Below the pieces are notes generated by a model. It saw nothing but the letters and a program-made list of their open reading frames with translations. It was not told the DNA's origin and searched no databases. 64,000 nt of DNA from Dryas octopetala (lineage: Eukaryota > Streptophyta > Magnoliopsida > Rosales > Rosaceae): NCBI GenBank assembly GCA_963921425.1, contig OY992837.1:20972630-21036629 (forward strand), given 5' to 3'. Both the position numbers and the translations under genes were made by a program. Of the stretch, positions 21,188 through 34,276 are shown in pieces; positions within the stretch are counted from its first letter, which is position 1; each line of letters opens with the position of its first letter.

Positions 21188-22433
21188 ATTGGTGCTTTCA
21201 TTGAGAGCAAAGTCAAGAACTTCTCGTTTCGAGACCTTGCTCTTTGGATTTTTCTAGTTCACTTTTTCCAGGACCTTTGGCGGAAGATGTGGTCTTGGGT
21301 ACCACTACGAATGGGTACCCCATGATGTCAACAATGGTTGACCTGTGATTCAACAAATCGGCGTAGGTGCCGACTGCGTGGAGGTACATACCATGGATGA
21401 GGATAACCTGGCTGTCAATCGCTCGCAACTCAATGAGTACTAAATCGCTCGTCGTCGAGTGGAGGACCAAACCCGGCTATGGCGACACTAAGGAAGCAGG
21501 TGCAAAAAATGGGCGAGGCGCTAAGGCGGAATCTCCGTCAATCTCGCGGAAGGACCTCTCGTCAAACCCATAGAGATCGTGGAAAAAGTCTCGTAAAGGA
21601 CACGAGTGGAAGGACCCAACTGACTTGACAAGAGAAGCAAAAGGAGAAGGTGGGAGAACCCCCACGCAGATCCCCTGATGCTTTGCCATGCGGTCTTTTC
21701 TACACACTAAGGAATCCTACTGGGGGCACATACCGCCTCCTAAACATAGGACTTGGCCTAACTTGCATGATGAAGGATCCCAACATCCTAAATTGGTATG
21801 AACCGTTCTCGGAGTACTTCTCTGAATCCTTAACGTGATTAATAAAGGACCTTCTCACCAAGGAACACAATCGAATCAAGGGGGCGGTGGACTTATTCAT
21901 CTCATGCTTCAAGTGGACCTTCAAGGACTTCGCGACTCTAGGGAAGCCTTGGTAGCCGAAGTGCGGTAGAAATGATGCTTAACCAATGAATGGAGCGACT
22001 TCACATTGATTGGAAGGACCTTCATGAGGCTTTTCTAGAAAACGAAATACTTCGTGTGAACGGGTCCCCCTCGCAGACCACCTCCTCTAGGTTTAACCTC
22101 AGGAGCACTTTTCTATTCCAAGGTTCAAGTGTTTCAAGGAAGACTTGGACCCCATGGATCATGTAAGGATGTATTGAAATTTGATGGCGCCTTATGACCA
22201 CAACGACGCTTGGATGTGCAAAATGTTCCCTTCAAGTTTGGAAGGGTCCGCTTTTACATGGTACTATTCCCTACCACCTTATTCCATAATCAATTTTATC
22301 GTCTTGTGTTTCTCCTTTGTGAAACATTATTATGCCTACCGAAATATTATAAAGGGTACAAACCATCTTTTAACCCTAAAATAAGAAGAGGACGAGTCCC
22401 TACGTGACTTTGTCAAGCTCTTTAATTTTAATA
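21188..22433 (+). pseudogene. Decayed gypsy gag region
   Basis: Leader and gag-like sequence full of stops and shifts. The best-preserved part (22181-22430) reads MMAPYDHNDAWMCKMFPSSL, EGSAFTWYYSLPPYSI and, in another frame, DESLRDFVKLFNFN. This matches the Retrotrans_gag pattern (CK.FPSSL.G.A..W...LP..SI.SF ... ESLR.F..RFN). It is cut by CACTA B at 22434 and nothing of pol was found on the far side of B. Confidence 0.65.
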
Positions 22434-22800
22434 CATTACTACAAAACTGTCAATAGAAATCACCCCTTTTATATTAGATGTAAAAAAATTGATATTGTAA
22501 AAGTTATAATTTCAGTTAATTTTTGTGCTGATTTCTTATGTCTAATAAGAAATTACCAGTTTGTTTTCACCTGATATATAATGTTTTACCTTGTTCTAAG
22601 AATTTTGTTAAGACATCAGTCTACACTGTTAACTGATATCATAGTTTAACATTTTTTCTCCCTCATTTTTTTTTTGTCCTCCCACCCATACTCACTTAAA
22701 CACACCTCATATTAAAAGTTTTTTATTTTTCTTATTTTTTATTAACATATCAGACAAATATATCAACTGATATATTAACTACATTTGACCTAAGTAAAAT
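22434..22800 (+). repeat. 5' terminal and subterminal repeats of CACTA B
   Basis: Collinear with 1001-1400 of the nested element, with the same T(G/C)ATATC-type words but more mutated (several GATATC copies read GAAATC or GATTTC). The decay suggests B is older than the nested element. Confidence 0.75.
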
Positions 22801-22944
22801 TAAGGGCACGGGTATTTCCCTCCTCGACTTAGACCTCACAAACACTTAGACCTTCTAAACACTTAGACCTTCTGGCGCACCCAAACACTTAGACCTCACA
22901 GCCCTCACAGACACCTTCGAGACCTCACAGACTGGCTGGGATCG

Positions 22945-23157
22945 TCCTCGTCTTGCTCGATCTAGCGTAGTCGCCTCGCGAAGTCACAAACACCAGCCAT
23001 TGTCATTGGTCGCGTGCAAAGTCCAACCCCTTCTCCGGCTTTGGGTTCTTTGTCTTGCTCGATCTAGCTTAGTCGCCGTGCGAAGTCACAGACACTGGCC
23101 ATTGTCGTTGGTGGTGCCCGAAGTCCAACCCTTTCTCCGGCTTAGGGTTCTTCCAGT
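22945..23157 (+). repeat. Tandem duplication (~103 bp x 2) in leader of CACTA B
   Basis: The block starting CTTGCTCGATCTAGC at about 22951 recurs at about 23054, covering 'gtagtcgcc...gcgaagtcaca...ccattgtc.ttggt...tctccggctt.gggttctt', with roughly 85-90 percent identity by eye. A donor-like GGTATGTG follows at 23179. It is part of the GC-rich transcribed leader of the element. Confidence 0.8.
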
Positions 23158-23179
23158 CTTTGTCTCATGTAGGTTCGAA

Positions 23180-24009
23180 AGGTATGTGTGTAAATTTGGC
23201 TCCTTCTCTCTTTCATCGTGTCTTCCATTCTCTATCTCTAACTTTGGGTATGCTTACATAAATTTCGCACATATATTTTAGGTCTGAATTTGGGGTTCTA
23301 GCTGGGTTTTGGGGTGGGTCTTTTGCACATAATTTCTGGGTTTAGAGTTTGATTGTATAGTGGATTGTGGTTCCAGTTATGTATGTGGGTGGGGTGTGTT
23401 CTCTTCTCTGTGTTTTTAAGGATGGGTGTGGTTGTGATTTTGTGATTCAAAAGCTTGTATTTGTGTAGCTTGCTGAAACATTAGCCATGGTGTTTTACAT
23501 ATAAGTGGTTTTGTTTGATTTTTCAGGTTTACTTTGTTGGGAATAGCATACAGAACTAGGCCTTAATTTTTACACATTAGGAATTGCTAATCTTTGTATG
23601 TTTGCCAACTATTTTTTAATTATCATATGATTTGCTTCTTGTTCAATTTTGGACTTGTGATTTGACTATGTAGCTGTAAATATGACATAAGAGCTGACTG
23701 CTAGTATGCATATAAGTTGTTTGAAAAACTGGGGGAACAATAAAGTAGCTAGCTAGTGTAAATTTATGTTTGGTAGACTTGCTGACTTTTGGGAATAATA
23801 TTGGTCTGTTTGAGCTATCTGTTGTCCATAACATGTTTGAATCCTATATGAATTAACCTTGCAGTACATAACTCTTTGTCTCTTAGGGGAAAAAATGTAT
23901 TACATTGTGTGTGTTAGCTGATAATTTTGCATTTTCCTTTGAATAATTTCCTTAATATTGAATTTATGTCTCAGTTTGTGAAGTTAATATTGACAAGTAA
24001 ATACATGCA
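23180..24009 (+). other. Probable leader intron of CACTA B transposase gene
   Basis: This T-rich stretch of about 800 bp lies between the leader donor (23179) and the first Tnp2 exon (ATG 24010). No coding sequence or repeat is recognised. Confidence 0.5.
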
Positions 24010-26463
24010 ATGGATAAAAGTTGGATGCATGATGATAGAAGGACTAAGGAGTATGAGATGAGAGTTGAGAATTTTTTTAGATTTGCATTAGGGAATGCTA
24101 CCAATCCTAAGTACATCCATTGTCCTTGAAAAAAATGTGGGAACTTGAGTAAGTTTACCATTAGGATAATAAGGGAGCATCTTTACTTTAATGGTATTGA
24201 CCAGCGATATCATAATTGGATATGGCATGGTGAATGTGCTACCCTGCCTATAAATGGGGAATCAGAATATGGTGTCTTTGGTGAGGAAACAGTCAACATG
24301 TGCGAAGGTGCATTTGATAATTTCAATGAGAATCCAGATGAGTTTATGAAGTTCGTTGAGGAAGGAGAGAGACCCTTATATCCAAATTGTCATAATTACA
24401 GCAAGTTATCTGCCATTGTCAAGCTGTTCAATTTGAAGGCAAAACGTACATGGTCATTCCGACAGTAGCTTTAATGATATATTGGTCATCTTTGGAGATA
24501 TGCTTCCAACTGGTCATTTGCTTCCCTTATCTATGTATGAGGCGAATAAGACATTGTCTACTTTAGGAATGGAATATGAGAAGATTCATGCATGTCCGAA
24601 CAACTGTATTTTGTATAGAAAATAGTATGAAGATGACACAAGGTGACCCAAGTGTGATCTATCTCGGTGGAAGGTCAACAAGGAACAAGTTGAGAAGGAA
24701 GGGGTGTTGGCAAAACTCTTGTGGTACTTTCCACCTATTCCAAGATTTAAACCGATGTTTAAATCTTATGAGACTTCAAAGAATCTGACTTGGCATGCCG
24801 AACACAGAGTGAGTGACAGAATGATGCGTCATCTAGTCGATTCTCCAGCTTTGAAGTTGGTTGACCAAAAGTGGCCAGATTTTGCAAGTGAGCTTAGAAA
24901 TTTAAGGCTTGCCCTTTCCGCTGATGGGACAAATCCACACAGTTCCCTCAGCAGTCGATAAAGTTGTTGGCCCGTACTTTTAGTGAATTATAACTTTCCT
25001 CCTTGGTTGTGCATGAAGAGGAATTTTATGATGTTAACCTTGCTGATTTCTGGTCCTAGGCAGCCCGGAAACGATATAGACGTGTACTTAGAACCGTTGG
25101 TTGATCATTTGAAAACCTTGTGGCGGGGAATTGATGGAGTGCACGATGAATTCAGAAAAGATATCTTTTCTTTGAGGGCTATATTTTTATGGCAATCAAT
25201 GATTTTCTAGCTTACAGTAACTTGTTTGGGTGCACAATTAAGGGTTATAAAGCATGTTCCATTTGTGGAGACAACACAGTTTCAGATTTTTTGAAACATG
25301 GTAAGAAAATGTGTTTCCAAGGGCACCAAAGATTCTTGGACCGCAATCACCTATATCGAAAACAAAAGAATGCTTTTAATAACAAGCAGGAGGATCGTGA
25401 GGCTCCTACATCTCTAGGTAGCGAAGGTGTCTTAGAAAGAGTTTATGGAATTAATTGTAACTTCGGGAATACTAAGTCAACTAAGCACAAAGGTGGTGAA
25501 TCCCTTACTCCATGTTGGAAGAAAAGATCAATTTTATTTGACCTTGAGTATTGGAAGTCACTTCATATTCGGCATTGCTTGGATATAATGCACATTGAGA
25601 AAAATGTTTGCGAGAGCATTATTGGAACTCCACTAAACATTCAAGGGAAGACTAAAGATGGGGTGGCTGCCCGTTTAGATCTGGTGGAAATGAGAGTTAG
25701 ACTTGACTTGGCAACCGAGGTTGGGAAGAAAAGAACTTTTTTGACAACAGCTCCATATACTCTTTCTAGGGGTGAGAAAAAAACACTATGTAGGTGTTTG
25801 TCGGGTACTAAGGTCCCGGAAGGTTACTCTTCAAATGTGTGAAACCTCGTATCCATGGAAGAGTTGAAATTGTTTGGTTTAAAGTCTCATGATTGCTATA
25901 CGTTGATACAACAATTACTACCCGTCACCTTACATTTGGTGCTGCCCATCCATGTGAGATATGCAATAACTAGGCTATGTTTCTTCTTTAATGGTCTTTG
26001 CACTAAAGTGGTTGATGATGTGTTGAAGTTGGATAAAGTGCAATCTAATCTCGTTGAAAGTTTATGCTTGTTGGAGAAGATTTTCCCACCTTCGTTCTTT
26101 GATATAATGGTGCATTTAACCGTTCACCTTATTAGAGAAGTTTGATTGTGTGGACCAGTTTATTATAGATGGATGTATCCATTTGAAAGAGGCATGAAAG
26201 TCTTAAAGGGTTATGTACGGAATCGTAATTGACCGGAGGGCTGTATTGTTGAAAATTACATTGGTGAGGAAGCTGTGGAGTTTTGCTCTGAGTATTTATC
26301 TGATGCAGTTGCAATTGGAATTCCTCACCAGCGGATGAGGGCACAAAATAGCAATAGACCTCTCTCAGGGGCTAAGGCACATTTAGTAGACTGCAAATCT
26401 TGGGAGCAAGAACACCGAACTGTATTGGAAAATGCCTCAGAAGTTGAACCTTATGTCGATTAA
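24010..26463 (+). pseudogene. Tnp2 transposase pseudogene with DUF4218 (element B)
   Basis: ATG 24010 opens the Transposase_assoc domain (MDKSWMHDDRRTKEYEMRV ... NWIWHGE), with a stop replacing the second Cys of the CPC motif at 24127. Transposase_21 follows with shifts near 24440 and 24625 and a stop after LSADGTNPHSSLSSR (24961). It resumes as PWLCMKRNFMMLTLLISGP, GCTIKGYKACSICGDNT, HGKKMCFQGHQRFL, and RHCLDIMHIEKNVCESIIGT (to 25842, TGA). DUF4218 lies at 25855-26463, with stops at 26142 and 26231 where element A has CGA. In function, Tnp2 is the DDE-type enzyme that cuts the CACTA termini. The whole core is present here, unlike in A, but many lesions rule out activity. Confidence 0.88.
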
Positions 26464-26559
26464 GTGTATTTATCCACTACATAGACTTATAACATATTTC
26501 ATTTAATTTCTCAGACTATGCATCAATGTGATGGTTATTTTTTGGAATCTGTTTGTAGA

Positions 26560-27045
26560 GAACACAAGGCCTACTTGAAAGAACTTCATTCAAGTAAAAA
26601 AAAATGATAAGTGGCTGCTAGAAGCCCACAATCGCGAATTTATCTACTGGATATGTCAAAAGGTATTTATAAGTTACCTTTACAAAGCTTTTACTGTTAC
26701 AATGTTTTGGTGTTTAGGGTCAATGTTACAAAGTGTAACTCAATCTTTGTTACCATAGGTTTCAGATCAACTTGAACTTGGAGAGGTGGAGATAACAATG
26801 TCATTGAGGTCTACTAATGAGTGTGCTAAAGTATGAGGGTTATGAGATTGGGGGGTGCCATTTTCACACAAAGGCACGAGACACTGTGCGTTATGTCCAA
26901 AATAGTGGGGTTAGCTTGGTGGCAAATACAATGCAGGTGGTGAGCGCGAAAGATAAGAATCTGGTCTACACTGACATGGTTTTCTATGGGGTTATCCAAG
27001 AAATTTGGGACTTAGATTATACTGGATTGGAGTTAAGGGACTATT
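26560..27045 (+). pseudogene. Truncated DUF4216 region (element B), with empty site
   Basis: An exon reading REHKAYLKELHSSKK passes without interruption into LLEAHNREFIYWICQK (26559-26660); this is the empty site of the CACTA nested in A (junction at about 26611-26613). DUF4216 follows at 26817-27010 (YEGYEIGGCHFHTKARD ... VIQEIWDLDY), then diverges and stops at 27045. The second half, present in A at 6700-6900, is missing here. Confidence 0.82.
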
Positions 27046-27599
27046 AATAATTTAAGATAACAAAAATATCTATGCTTTATTTTCTTCACTGCCTTTAATT
27101 GATACCTGAGTATTGATTGTGTTTTTGCTAAAATGTTTGTGTTGCAGGTCATTAGAAACTGTAATGCGTACACCAAGAAAAAAGAAGTGTGCTGCTAAGG
27201 TGGCCACAAGAGTACTAAAGGCCAGAAATGCCATAATGGCCAAGTCCAAGGACAAACGAGCCTTACCAGCAAAGTCTAAGGTCGAAAAGCCTCACCAGCC
27301 AAGACCAAGAGGAGGGTTACAAAGATGCATGGAATTGTTCTGAAGAAGGTGTTGGGAAGAAAGATGAAAGTGGAGTTTAACTCTTATCGCGCACCTTGCG
27401 GAGAATCGCGTACAATTTTGGAATCTTACATAGGTGTTTTGGCACGACCACGGTGTCTATCACTTATGCCAGATGGCCAGCTGTGACAAAACTCATTAAG
27501 AATAACATATGGGAGGATGTTGAGGTAACTATTACTCAACTATTACTTAGTTTACTGCTATTACATAACTTTATAGAGATTTAATGTTCTTATTTTGAT

Positions 27600-27985
27600 T
27601 CAGAAGTGATTTCTGCATGTATATGCATGTATATGCGATGTAACCCAGTAAAAAAAATATAGCCTGCAGAGATAATATAGACCAAGTAAAATTAATCATC
27701 AGCCTGGCTTCCAAGTCCCAAGTATATGATAAACTTTCTCTTCATGTAAGTTTGGTTGATAACATAAAATTCAAACAAACCCAAAATAAGAAAACATACT
27801 TAAAAACAAAATTTAATCACCTTTCTTATTTTTGTACGTGCAGGTAACTATCATTATTTTTTCTTAAAAAAAAAAAAGAATAAAAAGGTCCATATACTTA
27901 TGTAGATAGTTTTACTGAATCTGTATGTTGTCATTCATGTTCATGTTTTGTTAATTATTAAAAGTAGTAAATAACCTCTGTTTTT
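27600..27985 (+). other. Intron-like AT-rich stretch in element B
   Basis: No homology to the shorter intron at the same place in A (8060-8165) is apparent. It contains A/T homopolymers and no coding sequence. It could be a small insertion, but no borders are seen. Confidence 0.4.
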
Positions 27986-28356
27986 TTATGACTTGATGTA
28001 GGGTGCATTTGAGTTGCCCCTGACAAGTAGGAAGCATTTTTTGGCATCCGCTGGTAGTGAATGGAGAACATTCAAAACCACGCTGACACGCAAATACATT
28101 CTCCCATTTAGAGACGATGAAGAGGCGTTAAAATCACCACCCAAGCAATATGAATTCATCGGGCAAGCCAATTGGGACACGTTTGTTGCTAGCAAGCTTA
28201 AGCAAGATTTTCTGGTATGTTATAACTTTGAAATTCAGATTTATGTGTATGACTTAACTGAATGTATTTACTTTATTTGAGAATATGGTGGTGTCTAAAT
28301 TGTAGGATTTACACGAGTTCCATCGTGAAATAACCCTCAAGAGGAAGTATCATCAC

Positions 28357-29170
28357 TCCCCGTCCTACAATCAACTTGAACGTTCCAGGGAACCGAAAAG
28401 AAACAAGTGAGTGGTGCAGACTCTTCGGCTTGGCTATTGAATGAATCTTATGCTTGTCAGGTCCACTCCTGGGTCTTCTCTTGCCTATCGTCCACTTCGG
28501 TGACTCCAACCCCGGAAACATGATCTCTTCCACTAACCTCTTCACATGAACTTTCAGAGTCCCTATCTAATAGTCACCTCCCTCCCTTACTGACTAAGGC
28601 TAAGGTGGTGTCAACCAAAGGCACAAGAGGTTCTCACATGAATAGACGTTTGAATATTCGCTCAGTACTTGAACCTTTGATCACTCGGATTCGTCGTTCA
28701 CCTTCTCAAACCGACAAAGCCTACTCGAACTTCGTATTCCCTGCCACCATACCTGAATGAAGGTAACTAATAGCTAGAAAAACAGGCTATTCCATCTAAG
28801 GCATAACATGAACCGAGGAATCCAACCAAATAGGAATGAATAGGCATGTGGGAACATCATTGCTTGCATTGATTCAATTGATTTGAAGCGGCGGTTATAC
28901 TATACATACAAACATAGTTTTCACTGGGGGTTTTTACCGAGTTGGTCACAAGCTCGTCAGAAGCAACCTCAGCAGAAAGCCACTCTTCCAGAGTCTCGTC
29001 CATCGTCTGCGTAGGCGACTATTTAAGAGCCCTTAGATCTGCCTATGAGTTAGGCCGAATACTCTAGGCTCTTTCCTCTGTTCTTTTTAATATACACTAA
29101 GCCGAAAGTCTTGCTTTCAATGACTCCCCAAGCCATGACTTATTTGATCCTTCAGAACCAGCTTCAGCAT
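28357..29170. other. Foreign insert (~814 bp), possibly mitochondrial DNA
   Basis: Element A reads straight through (8513-8545), whereas B has about 814 bp between AAGTATCATCAC and TATATTGGATTGG. The insert has clearly higher GC than its surroundings, no terminal inverted repeats, no target duplication that I can see, and no transposon coding sequence. Its texture (balanced base composition, no long A/T runs, pieces such as AGAAAGCCACTCTTCCAGAG) resembles intergenic plant mitochondrial DNA. A nuclear copy of organelle DNA captured during break repair is the leading idea, but this is inference from composition only. Confidence 0.4.
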
Positions 29171-29929
29171 TATATTGGATTGGAGGAAGAAATGGTAGGC
29201 TTATTAGCTATCTTCAAACTGTTAATAAAAGTGCATTATTTTGTTCTAACTTTCTGGCTGTATGGATAGAGGAAACAAAGACTTGGGGAGGATGACATCG
29301 ACCGTTCAGTCCTATAAAAGAAAGCACGAGAAGACTCTAATGTGGAATTGGATGAGGAAGTTTCTTCAGTAGTGAACGTCATTGTAAGCTAGGATTTGAA
29401 ATTCATAATGCTTAGACTTGACTGCCATTCATTATCATTATTCATTGATAAGTCCTATATGATCAATTTCTATTATGTCAGGATGACTTGCTGGAAAAGA
29501 AGAAGAATGGAGAACTCAAACTCCAGGGTGTCAATGATGTGCTCACAATGGCTTTGTAGACACCAGAGCATGCTGGTAGGGTCAGAACCGTGGGTGGGAA
29601 TGTCAACCCTAATGTGTACTTTAACATACCTAAAAAACCTGGGGATGTAATTACGAAGGCCTCAGATTGCAATTTTTCGAGTGGAACGTGAAGCGCTTTT
29701 GGATAGGATTGTAATGTTGGAGGTGAATAAGTTTCACAATTCACTTAGTACACCAAATAAGGTACCAGGCTCGGGTTTCATGTTTGATAAAGCAAGCTGT
29801 GTTCATGAGCCAAAGAAGGTTGCTGATGATGTTGAGGTAAATGCTGCCAAAGCAGAAAATAAGGTTGTTGATGATGTTGAGGAAGTGGAGGAAAATGCTC
29901 CTAGTTGATTATATATATGGACTAACCAA

Positions 29930-31425
29930 AATGCCTGGAATTCTGTTGTGTGAGTTTGAGAAAATATTAGAGTACAGATCAAAGCCCAATATTATAATTG
30001 AGAAAGAGAGAGAGTAAGGGAAGAGAGATGGAGGGTTGGTGAATGGTGAGGTTTGAATTTTGATTGACTCTGACTAAATATAGCTAATTATATTTATATG
30101 TTTGTTTGTTTGTGTGGGCATGCATGTGTAGAGTACATTAGAGACTAGAGAGTGTATGGCTGGGGAGGAGAGTGTATGGCAGTGTAGAGACTATAACTGC
30201 ACTACAATATGACTTCAGCTGCTGCCTACAAAATATTTTGCTCAAATGTATTTTATTTATAATAATATGCACTTAACAGATTATTGGGAATGAATTATTG
30301 TTTTGTTAAGGACAATCATGCAAGTTGGCAGTTGGTAGCATCACTAACATTGTGGCATATGGTACAGTTCTTGATATGGTTATTGGCAATATTGTACATG
30401 GGTAGGTGCGGGTTTCTATCGATGTTGAACTGGATGGAGATGCTAAGCTTCCAATTCCTGTGAGGGACGAGTTGTATTGGTTAAGGAAGTTGTTGGCAGC
30501 AGTGTAGCTTGGCCAAAGGAGCTTGTGATCAACTACAATGAGAACAAGAAGGTAACTCTAATTTTGTAGCGTATTAGGAGCAATTCATTTGAATTTAGTA
30601 CTATTAAATTTGAGTGATAAATTAGGATAAAGATCGAGCAAGAATAAGTCATTGACTGCCTAAGTTCATAGACATGTTTTCTCTGCACCTGGAAAAAGGG
30701 AACAAAACAATCTAATGAGCAACAAAGCAAGACTCATAATCATTTTCAGCTTAGCATTGAAAGATTCAAGTTATATTAAAAGACCTTTTTTAACTGTTTT
30801 TTTTTTCTTTCTCTTTTTGAATTTATGCATGTAACTTGCATACAATATGCATTATATAGTTTTAAAACTAATAATGAAGATATCCCTGGTTCAGTACTTT
30901 AAATTACCGAAAAAGGCAACATAATCCAATGGTTGCTCCTCATAGTACAAATTGTAGGGCCAGAAACTAAAAATTACAACGGTACAAGTTAGTAATAGAT
31001 AACCCTTCCTTCTCGATCTTTCATGTATTGTTATTTGGATTTGATCTTGGTCAAAACCATTTCTTCTTGTTTGATGATCTGATCTCTGTCATGACGAAGT
31101 ATTGCAATTTCCTTCACTTCCAAAAATGAGGAGGTTTTTCTTTTTTTCTATCTAAAGGTAATTATAGTGCATGGTAATACTAGTGTTTGAAAATTGGATG
31201 TCATTGAGATATTATTATCATGTGGTTCAAAGCAGCTACCTGATGTCATTGAGATATTATAATCAATAAATTAACCTATTTTGCCTTTTTCCCTAATTAA
31301 CAGCTGTAAGTGAGTTGTGCAGATATTAGATCATTCAACTTGGCAAGCATGTAGAGAAAATGTCCAAATATAGCAGATTCTTGATAAATGCAATTTTTAG
31401 GACAACATATATATAACTCTAATTA
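29930..31425 (+). other. Long AT-rich spacer in element B, no clear gene
   Basis: This replaces the short intron at 9410-9510 of element A, so B has gained about 1.4 kb. The sequence has a short GA tract (30003-30015) and a few exon-like words (about 30405-30530), but no inverted ends or recognisable protein. It may be another old insertion. Confidence 0.45.
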
Positions 31426-32420
31426 GTGTTACTTGTTTTCCTTAACACCCTAGAAACCAAAAAAACAGGATCCTATGATAAAGGAAAAAGTTATTCAAGG
31501 TGGCAGATGCTAGCTAGAAAGTGCCTACGAAATGCAAGTGCTTGTACTTCTTGCGAAGGAAGTGATGACCACAACTGGAAGAACAATCACAGCGGATTTA
31601 GAGGCAGAAGTCTTTGGATCTGTCTAACGTCTATACATCTTGCAAGAGGACATTACGTCCCTCATGGAGATGCAAGAATGATACATGTGCATCGTTGTTT
31701 ACATAAGGTACTTGTACTGGCTGATCGATTCAATTAATTATTTGGACAAAATTTAAGTTATGAGTGGCTAGTAGGATATAAACTAATTCAATACAATAAT
31801 TAGGCACCTATATGATGTGCCTTCGAATAGAAAGATGTCCGACATGGTTGGTTTTGCGGACCCCTCGCGTGTCTCAGCTGCAGCAGGAAACTCATAAGCC
31901 CGATCAGCCTATTTAGCAGAGCGATTTCAGTAAGGCAAGTCTGATCGTGTTTTTTTTAATCTCATACAATGCGGGGTAAGTTTCTTTTGTCTTTGTTAAC
32001 CCTTTACAAGTCTGATTGTGCTTTTCATTTATCACTTGCTGATTATTAATGTTAATCTTTCAAGCACGCACTGGATTTTGACCATTCTTAATGAAGACAA
32101 AGACATGGTTTTTATCATGGACCCTCTTCCAAAGCAAACTCATGACAAAGAGTGGATGGAAGTACTTTTTGTTTTCCAGCTTAATATACTTTACCATCTT
32201 TTTTTCAAGAAGTATGTGATTATAACTAAATTTCAAATTTTGTTGATTAAGTGATGTTAAACAACTTAATGGAAGAACAGGTACTAGGCAAAGTTCGAAA
32301 ACGCCACAGTGGAGGCATCTTCTCGTAAGTCCTCGATATATATTTAATGTCATTAGCGTACCTTATTATTTTCTGACTGACAAGGCCAATGACTATGGCA
32401 AGAATATATATTAATAACTG

Positions 32421-34276
32421 CAGTAATGCTACACTTACCATATTTTTATACCACAATTTCATACCATCTTACATGGCATTTATACATTGGACACTAAAAA
32501 TTAAAAAATAAAACCTAAAAAAGAAAAAGGAAACACCCTTCCAGTAAAGTAATTGTTAGTTTCTAGGATTTATTATATTGGCTATGTTCCTTGTCAAAAC
32601 AATTGTATTAATGTGTATTTAATCTCTCACAAGCTCTAGGCTAGATTTAGGACAAGTTCTGCTGCTTTGAAGAAGTCAAGAATGAACAAGTCACAAGGTA
32701 TACTGCACTTCATTCATTTCATGAAATTAACAGATTTTTGTCTATTTGACTAGTCATTCACTGATCATAAAGAACACTGTTTTTCACGTACAGTGACTGT
32801 TACTTAAGTCACAGTTGCTACAGTGGGTCATTTCGGGTTTTGATTTTTAAGCCCAATTCTTTGAAAGCCCATATTCTGTTTAGTATTAGACATGCATGTG
32901 CATTGCACAAGACTTGTTTTTTCCACTGTAGCATTCAGATCTGATTTCATCTTTCCCATTCACGCACACACCTTCACACATCAGCACTATTCATCATCTT
33001 CCTCATTTCTGATTTTTTAAAGAAAAATTCCTTTTGACAGCTGCTGATTCCTATCCTTAGTAAATACTAGGATACCCCTCTAGGACAAAGAGAATATGCC
33101 CTTAATCCGTCTCTTGTGGACAGCCATTGATTGGCTTCCACGTGGCATGGGCGAACATGCTTCTTGCGTGAGTGTGTACGGGCATAAGGGGGGCTGGCTG
33201 GTCAGATCTTGGTGTGCGTCGATGAGCAATTTTTTAGCGTGATTCTTGGTTTCTCACGCCTGGGTATTTTTCCATGTGAAGTGCTCATCTTCATTAAATT
33301 TCAGAAAATGGTTTTTAATTCTGGATAAATCAAAAAGGGATTTTCTGAACTTGTTCTTTGTTTCATCTAAAATTCTAAATGGGTTTGTGTGCTTAAATCT
33401 TTTTATACTCTATTCAAACACATTCATTTTAGATTTTAGTTGAAGGATTCAACATCAACTTTTTCCACGCCTATAGCTTGAGAAAGTTGATCTTTGTTAT
33501 TTGAATCCTACATTTGCATATCATGTTCATGCATTGATGAAACCACTGAGCTTGGTGCGGATTGGTGCCATGGGTTGATGAGCTTGGAGTGAAGCTGCCT
33601 TCTTCATGAATGACCATCTGCCTTGCGTATGGAAGTTGCACAAAATGGGTAAGATAGCTGCCACTTAGTCTAGGACTTAGTGATTGAGCTTGTGTGCTGA
33701 GTGCCCTCTTTTGTATTGAACTTCTGATTTAGTGGATTGCCTGGTCAGCTGGATAGACCCCCAGTTTTTACCCTTTGTGGTTTTTCTGGGTGAACATATT
33801 GTGTGCATCTGTCTTCCCTGTTTGTGTTGTTATGATTACTGACTCACTCATCTTTTAAACACAAATCTGTACTGGAGCTATTTGCTTAATATTGATATAT
33901 GCCTTATATAACTATTTAGATAATCACACACCACTGTAGTTGTGGATAACACTGGATGCCTATTGTGATGGGTCCTCTGAGTGTATAGGATGTCACTTGA
34001 TCCTTGGTGTGTTTGATTTGTGTTGTTTACTGAAATGATTTTTGGTTTTTAGAAGTCAATGTGGAGTTTCACATTTTTGTTACTGGACCGTCTGAGTTGT
34101 GTTTGGTTGACTAGTTCGTGAGTGATCACATAAACCAAAAATTGGGGTCCGATCACTGAAAGTGAAATTAATCAAGTTAATTGAGTGAATAGATCACCTA
34201 AATTAAACTTTCAGTAATGACACATCAGGTGGGATACAAATGTGGGAAAAAAAATGTGGTACAACTAGCATTATTG
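32421..34276. mobile_element. MULE-type non-autonomous element (1856 bp)
   Basis: The left end CAGTAATGCTA and the right end (inverse of CAATAATGCTA) are flanked by the 9-bp duplication TAATAACTG at 32412-32420 and 34277-34285. Beyond the first 11 bases the arms share blocks such as CCACA/TGTGG. There is no transposase. The interior has exon-like pieces bounded by GT/AG (for example about 32640-32697, ending CAAG then GTATAC), so it may carry captured host sequence (Pack-MULE). The protein reading is not recognised. It sits in an intron-like position of the Ulp1 part of element B; element A lacks it. Confidence 0.85.
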
